Shown: positions 16,494 through 25,518, numbered from the stretch's first letter. The stretch: 64,000 nucleotides of DNA from Niallia taxi (GCF_004005475.1 NZ_RZTZ01000004.1:310001-374000), one strand, 5' to 3'. A program made the numbers and translations. Notes: generated by a model not told the origin, from the sequence alone.

Positions 16494-18110
16494 GTGGCAA
16501 CCATAACAAATCATAATATTTGGAAAAACATCTACTTAGATTTGAGCAGTATTAATCGTATTCAGAAGCAAAGGAAAGAAAATAAAATCACCTCTTATTT
16601 TGAACTAATATATATTCATGCTGGCCGGGGCACATTTACTATTAATAAAGAAGAAAAACACTTTGCCAGCCATCAGCTGCTCTTAATACCGCCAGGCAGT
16701 ACATATAAACTAACATTTGCATGTGATGTGGATTATTATCTTGTTTCCTTTCAAGTATTTTTGAAGGATAAGAAAGAAGAGGCTCAACCCACCTTAACCG
16801 GATTGGCGTGTATTCAACAGCAGGTGATTCCGTTTCATCAAGTGATAGCAGGACTAATAGAGGATTTGTACCGCCTTAAAGGGGAGGGAATTCCATACAT
16901 ACATTTCCTGCAAAGAGCAAAGCTGAATGAAATATTTTTTCATTTATTATCATATAAAAAACACGTTACACCTAATGATACTCTTTTAGCAATCGAGGAA
17001 ACAAAAAGATATATGGATACCCATTTCAATGAAAAGTTAAAGATTGAGACGCTGGCACAACAGGCAGAGCTTAGCCCAAAATACTACTCAGAAATGTTTA
17101 AAAAGCAATATGGAATTACAGTTAGCGACTATATTACAAAATTACGTGTAAACAAAGCAAAGCACTTATTATTACTGACAAAGGATAGTATTCGTTTGAT
17201 TGCCAGCTCTGTTGGCTATGCTGATGAATTTTACTTGAGCAGAAAGTTTAAACAAGCTGTTGGTATTTCCCCATCAGCATATCGGGAGAAGAGAAATCGG
17301 AAAATAGCTTCTTACGATTTTGCGACAACAGGACATTTGCTTGCACTGCAAATCCTTCCATATGCTGCCCCTATACATCCGAAATGGACACTTGATTATT
17401 ATGAACAATTTAAAGATGATATTATTTTTCACCTTGAATCTTATCGAAAGCATACGGAATGGCGAAAAAATATTGCAAAGCTACAAGAGGCTAAACCACA
17501 TCTAATTATTGCGAAGCAGGATATAACTGCAGAGGAAAAGGCAGAATTGGAGAAAGTCGCTTCTGTCTTTTATTATTCGGAGAAAGACAATTGGAAGGAT
17601 CAGTTTTTCCAAATTGCAGACTATTTGGACTGTATAAAAGAAGCAAAGGAGTGGATGGAACACTATGAAAGTCATGCTAAGCGTGCAACTGCTCAATTAG
17701 TTCCATATTTAAACGGAAAAAAAGGACTAGTCATCAGTCTTTTCAAAGATAATTTTTATTTGAATCGCTCCAGAACGGCTATTGAGGTTATATTTGAAGA
17801 ACTGCAGATTGCTTCATCTCAAGCTAGAAATCAATGGAAGCATAATGAGGGCACTCAGTTAGATAAGATTATTAAATGGCAGCCTGATTTTATTCTGCTG
17901 AATATACGGCAGGATGAGGAAACACTGAGATTTTGGCAGAAGCTAAGAAGATCGCCAGAGTGGAACAATATAGAAGCAGTCAAACGTCAGCAGGTTTATT
18001 TTATCCAATCAGACCCCTGGAATGAATGCTCTGCAAGCTCGCATATACGGGTTATTGACAATTTAGTGGAGATGATTACGGAAAAAGTACAAGGAAAAGA
18101 GAGGAAATAA
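16494..18110 (+). CDS. btr: Btr-like AraC regulator fused to a siderophore-binding domain
   Basis: A 538-residue protein with three parts: an N-terminal cupin-like region (1-140), an AraC double HTH (about 160-265, containing IETLAQQAELSPKYYSEMFK and IRLIASSVGYADEFYLSRKFK) and a C-terminal periplasmic-binding-protein domain (about 280-538). This architecture and length match B. subtilis Btr (YbbB), which binds ferri-bacillibactin and activates feuABC. The start is GTG 16494, after GAGGAAAACAA. It lies directly before feuA on the same strand, as expected. The combination of Fur repression upstream and ligand-dependent activation is inferred from the family. Confidence 0.88.
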   Translation: MATITNHNIWKNIYLDLSSINRIQKQRKENKITSYFELIYIHAGRGTFTINKEEKHFASHQLLLIPPGSTYKLTFACDVDYYLVSFQVFLKDKKEEAQPTLTGLACIQQQVIPFHQVIAGLIEDLYRLKGEGIPYIHFLQRAKLNEIFFHLLSYKKHVTPNDTLLAIEETKRYMDTHFNEKLKIETLAQQAELSPKYYSEMFKKQYGITVSDYITKLRVNKAKHLLLLTKDSIRLIASSVGYADEFYLSRKFKQAVGISPSAYREKRNRKIASYDFATTGHLLALQILPYAAPIHPKWTLDYYEQFKDDIIFHLESYRKHTEWRKNIAKLQEAKPHLIIAKQDITAEEKAELEKVASVFYYSEKDNWKDQFFQIADYLDCIKEAKEWMEHYESHAKRATAQLVPYLNGKKGLVISLFKDNFYLNRSRTAIEVIFEELQIASSQARNQWKHNEGTQLDKIIKWQPDFILLNIRQDEETLRFWQKLRRSPEWNNIEAVKRQQVYFIQSDPWNECSASSHIRVIDNLVEMITEKVQGKERK

Positions 18111-18137
18111 TCCATGTTCCAATAAAAGATAGTTTTG

Positions 18138-18170
18138 TATAATCCTAATTGATAGTGGTTATCAATATCA
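18138..18170 (+). promoter_or_regulatory. feuA promoter -10 with Fur box
   Basis: A perfect TATAAT at 18138-18143 is followed by TGATAGTGGTTATCA (18150-18164, two mismatches to the Fur 7-1-7 motif) and an overlapping second half to 18170. The Fur site would cover the transcription start. The -35 region is poor, consistent with need for an activator such as Btr. Confidence 0.75.
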
Positions 18171-18198
18171 ATTAGACTATATAAAGGGGAAGATACTC

Positions 18199-19161
18199 GT
18201 GAGAAAATATGCACTTATTATAATGCTAGGAATAATGCTAGTAATAGCAGTAGCCTGCGGGAAAGAAGAGTCTGCAAACACGGATGAAAATTCAGCAGCG
18301 TCAGAAGAAGCAAGTTCCGATACTACAAAAACGATTACCTTTTTAGATAAAGACTATGAAATTCCAAGCAACAGTACAAAAATTGTTGCGGCAAGTCAGG
18401 AAGCAATGGAGGACTCTGCAGTGTTAGGTGTTAAACCAGTAGGGGCAGTTGCAACTGGCGGAGAGTTTCCTGCATTCTTAGGTGATTCTATGTCTGAGGC
18501 AGAGGAGATTGGTGACAAATTCCAGCCAAGTACTGAAAAATTACTTCAATTAAAACCTGATGTTATTCTTGGAACGAGCAAATTTCAGGCAGATGTAGCC
18601 GATAGCTTAAACAAAGTTGCTCCAATGATTCCGATTTCTCATATTTCTACACATTGGAAGGATAATCTTCTCGTGTTGGCTGAAATTACGAATAAAACGG
18701 AAGAAGCAGAAAAGTACATTTCTGACTATGAAGCAAATGCGAAGGAAACAAAAACAGCAGTTACAGAGAAGCTCGGTGATAAGGAAGTGCTAATGTTTAG
18801 AGTACGTAATGGCAGCATCACTATCTATCCTGAAAGTGTTTATTTCAATCCAGTACTATACACTGATTTAGGACTTACGGTTCCGGAAGAAGTGAAAGCA
18901 GCAAAAGCACAGGAGCAGATTTCATTGGAGAAACTAGCAGAAATGAATCCTGATTATTTGTTTGTTCAATTTGAGGACTCTGAAAATCAGGAAAATAAAG
19001 ATGCATTGAAGGATTTAGAGAGCAATGCAATTTGGAAGAATTTAAATGCAGTTAAAGACGGACATGTATATGAAAATGTCATTGATCCGATGGCAGCAGG
19101 CGGTACTGCTTGGAGTAAAACGAATTTCCTTGCAGCATTTAAAAAGGAATTAGGTCTGTAA
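18199..19161 (+). CDS. feuA: Siderophore-binding lipoprotein FeuA
   Basis: A 320-residue class III solute-binding protein. It has a lipoprotein signal peptide with a lipobox ending at the cysteine in IAVACGKEE (about residue 20), an acidic/Ser linker, then two lobes (KIVAASQEAMEDSAVLGVKPVGA and LKPDVILGTSKFQ). It binds ferric catecholate siderophore outside the membrane and hands it to FeuB-FeuC. The start is GTG 18199, after AAGGGGAAGATACTC. It is the first gene of the feuABC-ybbA operon and a hairpin separates it from feuB, probably giving excess binding protein over permease. Confidence 0.9.
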   Translation: MRKYALIIMLGIMLVIAVACGKEESANTDENSAASEEASSDTTKTITFLDKDYEIPSNSTKIVAASQEAMEDSAVLGVKPVGAVATGGEFPAFLGDSMSEAEEIGDKFQPSTEKLLQLKPDVILGTSKFQADVADSLNKVAPMIPISHISTHWKDNLLVLAEITNKTEEAEKYISDYEANAKETKTAVTEKLGDKEVLMFRVRNGSITIYPESVYFNPVLYTDLGLTVPEEVKAAKAQEQISLEKLAEMNPDYLFVQFEDSENQENKDALKDLESNAIWKNLNAVKDGHVYENVIDPMAAGGTAWSKTNFLAAFKKELGL

Positions 19162-19162
19162 A

Positions 19163-19212
19163 AAAACAAGTACTTGTCCAGCAATTGCCGGACAAGTACT
19201 AATTGTTTATAA
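19163..19212 (+). terminator. Intra-operon hairpin between feuA and feuB
   Basis: An 11-bp perfect stem AGTACTTGTCC/GGACAAGTACT (19169-19179 with 19190-19200). The tail is only moderately T-rich, so partial termination or 3'-end protection of the feuA message is more likely than full stop. Confidence 0.7.
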
Positions 19213-19224
19213 AGGTGAATGCGT

Positions 19225-20235
19225 ATGTACCCAAAAAAACTAGCAACCTATTTAATTATCCTATTATCTCCATTCTTATTTGCATTAGTTACCCTTCTGT
19301 CGATTCGATTTGGGGCTACAGATACGAGTTTTAAAGATATTTTTATGGCTATTTTTCACTATGATCAAGAAAATATGCAGCAGACTATCGTAAGGACATC
19401 AAGAATACCAAGAGCAGTCGGCGCCTTGCTTATTGGGGTATTGCTGGCAGTTTCAGGTGCTTTAATGCAAGGGATTACGAGAAACTATTTAGCGTCACCA
19501 TCGATTATGGGTGTGACAGATGGCTCGGCCTTTTTTATTACAATCTCGTTTATTTTTTTGCCTAATTTGTCTTCCTTTCAATTATTATGTCTTTCCTTTT
19601 TAGGCTCTCTGTTTGGTGTTGCACTTGTAATGGGGTTGGCAGCTTTCGTAAAGAACGGGTACTCGCCCGTTAAGCTGGCGATTATAGGGACTATCATTGG
19701 AACATTTCTTAGCGGGGTATCCTCTAGTCTTGCCTCCTATTTTCAAGTATCGCAAACAATGAGCTTTTGGTATAATGCGAGACTTCACCAAATTGATTTA
19801 GATCTACTAATATTTGTCATTCCATTTGGCATAATCGGTATCATAATCTCGATTATTTTATCCAAGTCAGTGACAATCCTTTCTTTGGGTAAAGAGCTTG
19901 CAACAGGCTTAGGACAAGAAACACGGTGGATTCAGCTTTTATCAATGGCAACGGTCGGCTTAATGACTGGGATTTCCGTTGCACTTGTTGGGAAAATAGG
20001 ATTTATTGGACTGATTATTCCCCATATTACGAGATTTCTAGTAGGCAGCGACTATCGGGCAGTTATCCCATGTGCGGGCATACTAGGCGGAGTATTTTTG
20101 GTTCTCTGCGATGTGATCAGCAGGTTTGTCAACTATCCGTTTGAAACACCTATTGGTATCATTATATCCATCATTGGTGTTCCTTTCTTTCTTTATTTAA
20201 TCAAACGAAAGGGAGGAGGCTCTCAACGTGTTTAA
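19225..20235 (+). CDS. feuB: FecCD-family siderophore permease FeuB
   Basis: A 336-residue polytopic permease with about ten hydrophobic segments. FecCD signatures include LLAVSGALMQGITRNYLASPSIMG near residues 70-95 and GFIGLIIPHITRFLVGSDYR near 265-285, the latter forming the coupling loop for the ATPase. ATG 19225 fits AAAGGTG (19211-19217) better than ATG 19219, which abuts it. It overlaps feuC by 8 nt. It forms a heterodimer with FeuC. No ATPase gene is present in the locus; the B. subtilis system uses a shared ATPase encoded elsewhere. Confidence 0.9.
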   Translation: MYPKKLATYLIILLSPFLFALVTLLSIRFGATDTSFKDIFMAIFHYDQENMQQTIVRTSRIPRAVGALLIGVLLAVSGALMQGITRNYLASPSIMGVTDGSAFFITISFIFLPNLSSFQLLCLSFLGSLFGVALVMGLAAFVKNGYSPVKLAIIGTIIGTFLSGVSSSLASYFQVSQTMSFWYNARLHQIDLDLLIFVIPFGIIGIIISIILSKSVTILSLGKELATGLGQETRWIQLLSMATVGLMTGISVALVGKIGFIGLIIPHITRFLVGSDYRAVIPCAGILGGVFLVLCDVISRFVNYPFETPIGIIISIIGVPFFLYLIKRKGGGSQRV

Positions 20236-21244
20236 TAAAAGATTTTACATAATTGTTTTTGTCTTGCTTGCTCTTATTCTTGCAGCAGGGTATTACAGCA
20301 TCACAAATGGCGTGTACCCAATAACCTTTAAGCAATTCTTTGAAAGTATATTCCGCATGCAGCAACAGGAGGATATTGATTTAGTTATTTTTGAATTAAG
20401 ACTGCCAAGAGTTGTTCTTGCCTTAATGATTGGCTTTGGACTTGGCATCGGGGGCGCAGTCCTGCAGGGTATCACAAAGAACGGACTAGCAGATCCGGCT
20501 ATTCTTGGCATCAACAGCGGAGCAGGAGCCTTTATTGTAGCGTATATGCTCCTTTTTCAAGGAACCTTTTCCGGAGATCAGTTGCTGATGAAGCTGCTTA
20601 TGCCGTTGATTGGAATGGTCGGCGGGTTATTTGCGGCAACAATAATTTTCCTGTTAGCATGGAATAGAATTAACGGTCTTGACTCCCAGCGACTGCTATT
20701 AACAGGGATTGCCATCAGTACAGGGTTTGGATCACTGTCCATGTTTCTATCCTTAAAGATGAAAGCACAGGATTTCGAAATGGCAACCGTTTGGCTCAAC
20801 GGGACAATCTATAATGCCACATGGACTTATGTTGTATCCATTTTGCCATGGTTTCTGCTTGTCGTTCCGTTTATTATCATTAAAGCCTATAAGCTTGATT
20901 TATTTAGACTCCAGGAAAATGTTATGAAGGGGCTTGGCATACAGGTTGAGAAAGAGAAATGGCTGTTAATGGCAGGTTCGGTCATTTTAGTTAGCTCCTG
21001 TGTTTCTGTTTCAGGAAGCATTGGATTTATTGGCCTTATTTGTCCTCATATTGCAAGACTTCTTGTTGGCTTGAAGCACCGGCATTCCTTGCTAGTTTGC
21101 GGTCTTGTCGGTATGCTGCTCCTGACCGTAGCTGATTTTATCGGCAGAAGTGTCGTCGCACCTGCAGAGATTTCTGTAGGAATTATTCTAAGCATAATCG
21201 GTGCACCATATTTCATCTTTTTATTAGTGAAAGCAAAAGTGTAG
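20228..21244 (+). CDS. feuC: FecCD-family siderophore permease FeuC
   Basis: A 338-residue second FecCD permease subunit. It has LPRVVLALMIGFGLGIGGAV-type and GFIGLICPHIARLLVG blocks matching those in FeuB. The start is GTG 20228, preceded by GGGAGGAGG inside the end of feuB, indicating translational coupling. About ten membrane segments are visible. It pairs with FeuB to import ferric bacillibactin-type siderophores. Confidence 0.9.
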   Translation: MFNKRFYIIVFVLLALILAAGYYSITNGVYPITFKQFFESIFRMQQQEDIDLVIFELRLPRVVLALMIGFGLGIGGAVLQGITKNGLADPAILGINSGAGAFIVAYMLLFQGTFSGDQLLMKLLMPLIGMVGGLFAATIIFLLAWNRINGLDSQRLLLTGIAISTGFGSLSMFLSLKMKAQDFEMATVWLNGTIYNATWTYVVSILPWFLLVVPFIIIKAYKLDLFRLQENVMKGLGIQVEKEKWLLMAGSVILVSSCVSVSGSIGFIGLICPHIARLLVGLKHRHSLLVCGLVGMLLLTVADFIGRSVVAPAEISVGIILSIIGAPYFIFLLVKAKV

Positions 21245-21253
21245 GAGGCAATT

Positions 21254-21988
21254 ATGGAAGAGCTTATTGAAAGAACCGTTGGTGGCAGGAAGTTGTACAT
21301 ATACTTGCCTCCAAGCTACCATCAAACAGATCACCATTATCCAGCAGTGTATGTGCATGATGGCCACTATTTATTTTCCCACAATCTTGAAAGATTAAAA
21401 GAAGGCTATTTCCGCCAAGAAATGAAAGAAGTGATTTTTATTGGTATGGAGCCAATTAATAGACTTCATGAGTATACTCCATGGCCTGCAGCGAGCTTAA
21501 CACCAGCTTTTCCAGCTTTTAAGGGAGAGGGAAAACAATATTTGCACGAATGGAAGCATTCTATTAAAGCATATATGGATAGCAACTACCGCACAATTCC
21601 AGATATGGAGGAAACGGGTATGCTAGGCGCCTCTTTAGGTGGACTAATCACACTGTTTGCACTGTTTACAACGGGTAACACAATAGGAAGGTATGGTTTT
21701 ATTTCCCCATCCTTATGGTTTCCGGACATACTTGGATATATGGAGACCCAAGAATGCCAAATTGAAGGAAAGAAGCTGTATTTATATGTTGGCAGTGAAG
21801 AAGGTAAAGGAAAAACAAATATTCAAAGTAAAATGGTTCAAGCTGTAAATGAAGCTAATGCCATCCTCAAGCAAAAGGGGTTCTTACAGGATAATCTCCA
21901 TTTTGACATTCAGCTTCTTGCTAATCATCATCGTGAATTCTTTATCGAGCAATTTTTTACTGCTTTCCGCTGGCTATACAGGAAATGA
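21254..21988 (+). CDS. ybbA: YbbA-like siderophore esterase (alpha/beta hydrolase)
   Basis: A 244-residue esterase of the enterochelin-esterase family, the last gene of the feu operon as in B. subtilis feuABC-ybbA. The nucleophile elbow is GASLGG (about residue 127) and the likely catalytic His lies in LLANHHREFF near the C-terminus. GTAGGAGGCAATT precedes the ATG, 10 bp after feuC. It probably assists in hydrolysis of the imported siderophore. It is only distantly similar to the esterase at 15558, so the two may act on intact trilactone and on linear products respectively (inference). Confidence 0.8.
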   Translation: MEELIERTVGGRKLYIYLPPSYHQTDHHYPAVYVHDGHYLFSHNLERLKEGYFRQEMKEVIFIGMEPINRLHEYTPWPAASLTPAFPAFKGEGKQYLHEWKHSIKAYMDSNYRTIPDMEETGMLGASLGGLITLFALFTTGNTIGRYGFISPSLWFPDILGYMETQECQIEGKKLYLYVGSEEGKGKTNIQSKMVQAVNEANAILKQKGFLQDNLHFDIQLLANHHREFFIEQFFTAFRWLYRK

Positions 21989-22022
21989 ATGAGGCGGGGA
22001 CATATTTGTTTAAGTCTAATTT

Positions 22023-22068
22023 AAAACCGAACTATTTAAACGTTTATTGATTAATAGTTTGGTTTTTT
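22023..22068 (+). terminator. feu operon terminator
   Basis: Stem AAAACCGAACTATT (22023-22036) with AATAGTTTGGTTTT (22053-22066), containing a G-U pair and ending in six Ts. Confidence 0.85.
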
Positions 22069-22107
22069 ATGTTGTTCGGTTTAAAAACAATAATTAAAAA
22101 TCTTAGT

Positions 22108-22235
22108 GGAATGAAGCGGAGTACACTTGACTAATAAGAGAAATAGAGGACGATAAAGACTCCGCAGGCGAATACAAGACTCCATACCTTTTGCGGAAAG
22201 CGATTGATTACAGTGCAATGGAACGAACTAATTAT
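22108..22235. repeat. Degenerate dispersed intergenic repeat of Bacillaceae type
   Basis: Phrases such as GGAATGAAGCGGAGTAC, GACTCCGCAGGCGA, TGCGGAAAGCGATTG and CAGTGCAATGGAACGAAC recall a non-coding dispersed repeat common in Bacillus genomes (GCGGAAAGCGA and CTCCGCAGG cores). It is more GC-rich than its flanks and contains no open frame. Identification is from memory, and only one copy is in the window. Confidence 0.45.
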
Positions 22236-22365
22236 AAAGCCATAATCCTTTTTTTATTACATGCTCCATTATCTCAAGATAGATAAAATTATATATTATT
22301 CGTGTTTAAGTAGATTATATTTTGTTTTGTCCCAGTTTATTATTTATAATCATGTCCAAAAAAAA

Positions 22366-22379
22366 TAATAACGCTTTCA
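22366..22379 (+). promoter_or_regulatory. cre site (one mismatch) upstream of the GPH transporter
   Basis: TAATAACGCTTTCA against TGWNANCGNTNWCA. It is placed 10 bp before the TTGACG -35 box, a repression position for CcpA. Confidence 0.55.
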
Positions 22380-22388
22380 AAAAAGTGT

Positions 22389-22457
22389 TTGACGAACGAG
22401 GTTAGAGGGTGTTAATCTAATAACGACCAATTAATTAGTTCATTAAACAAATTAATT
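22389..22457 (+). promoter_or_regulatory. Promoter and ROK operator 1 (GPH transporter)
   Basis: TTGACG (22389-22394), then a TAATCT-like -10 at 18-bp spacing, then a 25-bp operator at 22433-22457. The operator reads AATTAGTT, CATT, AAACAAATTAATT and is an imperfect palindrome. It matches sites at 25484-25508 and 32110-32134 and resembles Bacillus xyl operators (TTAGTTTGTT..AACAAACTAA). The ROK protein encoded at 24167-25336 is the obvious ligand-responsive repressor. Confidence 0.75.
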
Positions 22458-22668
22458 ATGTTTAATAATAATTGATGATGGTTTGTACATTTTCTCCAAA
22501 AATGTAAGGGTTTACAAATTAGTTGAACAGGGGGTAGGAGGAAGTTTTCTATTGAAAGGATGTATTGCATGCTAGACTTTTTAATGCCTCTAGAGACAAT
22601 TGCATAAGCACGAACAGATTTATTTGAAATTTCCGTCAATAATTACAATTCTGTATGGAGGGATACTG

Positions 22669-24072
22669 ATGGCTCAAACTAATAGAGAGCTGGAAATACC
22701 GGATGTAGACAGGAAAGTACAAAAATTTGGAGTGAAAGATCAGTTAGGCTATTTGTTTGGTGATTTTGGCAATGATTTCTTTTTTATCCTAGTTGGTTCA
22801 TTTCTTATGGTGTATTACACAGATGTATTTGGTCTCAGCCCTGCAATGGTAGGAACGGTTTTTCTGATTGCCCGCCTTTGGGATGCAGTGGCTGACGTAA
22901 CATGGGGCCGTTTTATCGATACGAGAAAGCCAAGCAAACATGGCAAGTTTAAACCATGGATTTTCAGAATGTCGTTTCCTCTCGTCTTTTCGGGTGTGTT
23001 GATGTTTATACATATCCCTGGCATGTCAACAGGATTTTATGAGGCATATGCCTTTGTGACATATATTTTATGGGGAACACTTTATAGCACAGTGAACATT
23101 CCATACGGATCAATGGCTTCTGTCATTACAAGTGATCCTGTCGAGCGTACGTCACTGTCCAGTTTCCGGACAATGGGAGCTACATTAGCAGGATTAATTG
23201 TAAACGTGGTAGGTCCGCTAATCATCTTTGTCGACAACAAAGCAGATCCTAACCGCTTTTTCTTGGCAGCGATAATTTTTGCAATCCTTTCTCTTTCCTG
23301 TTATATGGCATGCTATCGGTTGTCTACCGAACGTATTACGGAAACGAGAGAGCAGAAAAAAACCTCTCTTAAAGTTACTTTAAAAGGGGTCGCAAAAAAC
23401 AAGCCGCTGCTTATCATTCTTTCTGCTTCTTTAGTATTTATTATGAGCTCCATGTTAAAGGGCGCAGTCGATGTGTATTTGTTCAAAAACTATTTTGACA
23501 ATGCTAAAGCATTAAGTATTTCAGGACTTATTGCGACAGCTGCTATGTTTATTGCGATATTGATCGCAAAACCGCTCGTCGCACGTTTTGGAAAAAAAGA
23601 GGTGGCGGCCGCTGGTTTACTGCTTTCCGTCATTGATTATCTACTACTCTATTTCTTAGCAGACATTAGTGCTATTCAATTCCTTGCGATATCTGCTGTT
23701 GGAATGTTTGGATTCTCTTTTTTTGGTATTGTCGTTTGGGCTTTTGTCACAGATGTCATTGATTATCATGAATTTATAACAGGCATGAAGGAAGACGGTA
23801 CGATTTACTCTATCTATTCATTTGCGCGAAAGGTAGGGCAAGCAGTTGCCGGGGGCTTAGGCGGAACAGCACTTGCTGCAGTTGGTTATAATGCATCTTT
23901 AGATGTGCAATCAGAAAGCACTCTGCAGGGCATTCATACACTTGCAACCCTTTTGACAGCAGGCTCTTTGTTTTTGGTTTTCTTACTGCTAGTGTTCTTA
24001 TATCCGCTCAGTAAAAAGAAAACGCTGCAGCTTGCACAAGATCTTACAGATAGAAGAAATTCTGGCAAATAA
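22669..24072 (+). CDS. GPH-family glycoside/uronide:cation symporter
   Basis: A 467-residue protein with about 12 hydrophobic segments. Family blocks are YLFGDFGNDFFF, the TM2-3 loop WDAVADVTWGRFIDTRKPSKHGKFKPW and the late loop MKEDGTIYSIYSFARKVGQA. GPH (MelB-type) symporters carry glycosides, pentosides and glucuronides using Na+ or H+. The start is ATG 22669, after GGAGGGATACTG; the frame extends upstream but without a ribosome site. It sits under the same operator as uxaC and the lar block, so its substrate is probably a uronate or a uronic-acid glycoside. Confidence 0.85.
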   Translation: MAQTNRELEIPDVDRKVQKFGVKDQLGYLFGDFGNDFFFILVGSFLMVYYTDVFGLSPAMVGTVFLIARLWDAVADVTWGRFIDTRKPSKHGKFKPWIFRMSFPLVFSGVLMFIHIPGMSTGFYEAYAFVTYILWGTLYSTVNIPYGSMASVITSDPVERTSLSSFRTMGATLAGLIVNVVGPLIIFVDNKADPNRFFLAAIIFAILSLSCYMACYRLSTERITETREQKKTSLKVTLKGVAKNKPLLIILSASLVFIMSSMLKGAVDVYLFKNYFDNAKALSISGLIATAAMFIAILIAKPLVARFGKKEVAAAGLLLSVIDYLLLYFLADISAIQFLAISAVGMFGFSFFGIVVWAFVTDVIDYHEFITGMKEDGTIYSIYSFARKVGQAVAGGLGGTALAAVGYNASLDVQSESTLQGIHTLATLLTAGSLFLVFLLLVFLYPLSKKKTLQLAQDLTDRRNSGK

Positions 24073-24076
24073 GCTA

Positions 24077-24110
24077 AGAAGGGATAGCTGGTTGCAGCTA
24101 TCCCTTTTAT
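24077..24110 (+). terminator. Terminator of the GPH transporter gene
   Basis: Stem AAGGGATAGCT/AGCTATCCCTT (24079-24089 with 24096-24106) followed by TTAT. Confidence 0.85.
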
Positions 24111-24123
24111 AATTTGCAAATAG

Positions 24124-24164
24124 AAAAAAACGAAGGCCCTAAATACAATAGAGCTTCGTTTTTA
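24124..24164 (-). terminator. Terminator of the ROK gene
   Basis: AAAAACGAAG (24126-24135) pairs with CTTCGTTTTT (24054+100 to 24163), giving an 18-nt-loop hairpin with T-runs on the minus strand. Confidence 0.7.
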
Positions 24165-24166
24165 TT

Positions 24167-25336
24167 TTAAGCATCGTTTTCAAGCGTAAAATTGAGCATA
24201 GGTACATCCAAGAAGTTTTTGATTGCCAAAGCACAAGCACCTAAAACGACAGCACCTTTCCCTAGTGGAGAAATTAATAACCCTTGATAATGGCTCGTGG
24301 AAGAGGACAAATTTGCTTTGATTTTTTCAAGCGAATCAGGATAAATTCGCAGCAATTCACTCTCAAGCACAAGTGTATCAGGATTATACATGTTAATTAA
24401 ATTATTCAGTCCAATGGAAAGATAATAAAGAAGCTGTTCCATCAAGTCAATTACCTCTTCATCACCACTTTCAATCCAAGCTTGGATTTGGTCATAAGTC
24501 AGATTTTCTATCTTCCTTGTTGAGGATAAATGGTCAAATATACTTGCTTCTGATGCATATTTTTCCCAACAGCCTTTGTTTCCACAATTACATGGCTTAC
24601 CACCAGGTACAATAATCATATGACCTGCTTCTCCGGCGAAACCATCATGGCCACGGAAAAACTCATCATTCATCATCATGCCGATACCAATACCAGAGTA
24701 AAGAGTTGTACATAATAAATACTCTGTCTCATGGTGCTGATAAACACGTTCTGCAAAGGAACAAAGATTAGCATTGTTCTCTATATAAATGGGAATGTTT
24801 ATTTCCTTCTCCAAATCTGCTTTCAAATGGATGTTGCTCCAGTCCAAACGAGGAACAAAATGGATATTTTCATCCTTTGACACTAACCCGTGAATTGCGA
24901 TGACAATGCCGACAATTCCATATTCGCTTTCAGGCGTACTCTTAAGAAACTCTTTTATCGCCTCTATAAGGATAGGTAAAATCTTATCGTAATCATTTGT
25001 CTTTAGTTCAACAGATTTAGTGGAAACTGGCTGGCCGAGAAGGTCTGACAAAATGAAAGAAATCTTGCCGCTGTCGAGATCAATGCCAAGAGCGTAGCCA
25101 GCATTTCCGTTCAAGGACAGCATTATCGGTTTTCGGCCAACTGAATTATGCTCAAGCTGTGTCTCGACAATTAACCCTTCAGCGAGAAGATCTGCCACCT
25201 GAACAGAAATTGTCGCTCTTGTTAAGTCTGTAACCTTAGATAAATCAGCTCGTGATATCATTCCTTCCTTAATGATGTTTCTTATTATTGAGGAGCGATT
25301 GAGTTTTTTTATGTATGCTGCATCACCAGTAATCAT
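24167..25336 (-). CDS. ROK-family (XylR/NagC-type) transcriptional repressor
   Basis: A 389-residue regulator. The winged HTH is at about residues 12-65 (EGMISRADLSKVTDLTRATISVQVADL). The sugar-kinase-like ROK domain follows, with GIDLDSG, GFAGEAGHM (about 233) and the zinc motif CNCGNKGCWEKYAS (about 250). Proteins of this shape release their operators on binding a sugar or sugar phosphate. Three copies of a matching XylR-like operator flank it, ahead of the GPH gene, uxaC and the larA-like gene. It therefore appears to be the local repressor of this regulon. The inducer is unknown; a hexuronate or derivative is my inference. Confidence 0.88.
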   Translation of the reverse strand: MITGDAAYIKKLNRSSIIRNIIKEGMISRADLSKVTDLTRATISVQVADLLAEGLIVETQLEHNSVGRKPIMLSLNGNAGYALGIDLDSGKISFILSDLLGQPVSTKSVELKTNDYDKILPILIEAIKEFLKSTPESEYGIVGIVIAIHGLVSKDENIHFVPRLDWSNIHLKADLEKEINIPIYIENNANLCSFAERVYQHHETEYLLCTTLYSGIGIGMMMNDEFFRGHDGFAGEAGHMIIVPGGKPCNCGNKGCWEKYASEASIFDHLSSTRKIENLTYDQIQAWIESGDEEVIDLMEQLLYYLSIGLNNLINMYNPDTLVLESELLRIYPDSLEKIKANLSSSTSHYQGLLISPLGKGAVVLGACALAIKNFLDVPMLNFTLENDA

Positions 25337-25442
25337 GTAATCCTCCAGTGTTCTTATATATTGATATATTTAATATTAGACTACCCGTATTATACCAGCA
25401 ACATTTAACTTAATTAAACGTGTGTTAATTGTGTTATCGTCA

Positions 25443-25508
25443 TTGACGAACAAATATAAACATGTTACATTATGGTTGTAATTAATTAGTTTAGTGAACA
25501 AATTAATG
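25443..25508 (+). promoter_or_regulatory. uxaC promoter and ROK operator 2
   Basis: TTGACG (25443-25448), 17-bp spacer, TACATT (25466-25471), then an operator at 25484-25508: AATTAGTT, TAGTG, AACAAATTAATG. The operator begins about 12 bp after the -10 box, where a repressor would block initiation. It has the same layout as the two other sites of this regulon. Confidence 0.8.
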
Positions 25509-25518
25509 TTAAGTGAAA

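Larger units (their letters stand above)
21989..22668. other. Long intergenic region: terminator, degenerate repeat, cre, promoter and operator
   Basis: In order it holds the feu terminator, a degenerate Bacillaceae-type GC-richer repeat (22108-22235), an AT-rich spacer, a cre site, a TTGACG promoter with an XylR-like operator and about 210 nt of 5' untranslated leader before the GPH transporter. No supported gene was seen. Confidence 0.6.

Noticed and set aside
22080-22260. Insertion sequence remnant upstream of the GPH gene
   Set aside because: No transposase fragment, terminal inverted repeat or target duplication is visible; the block looks like a small dispersed non-coding repeat.
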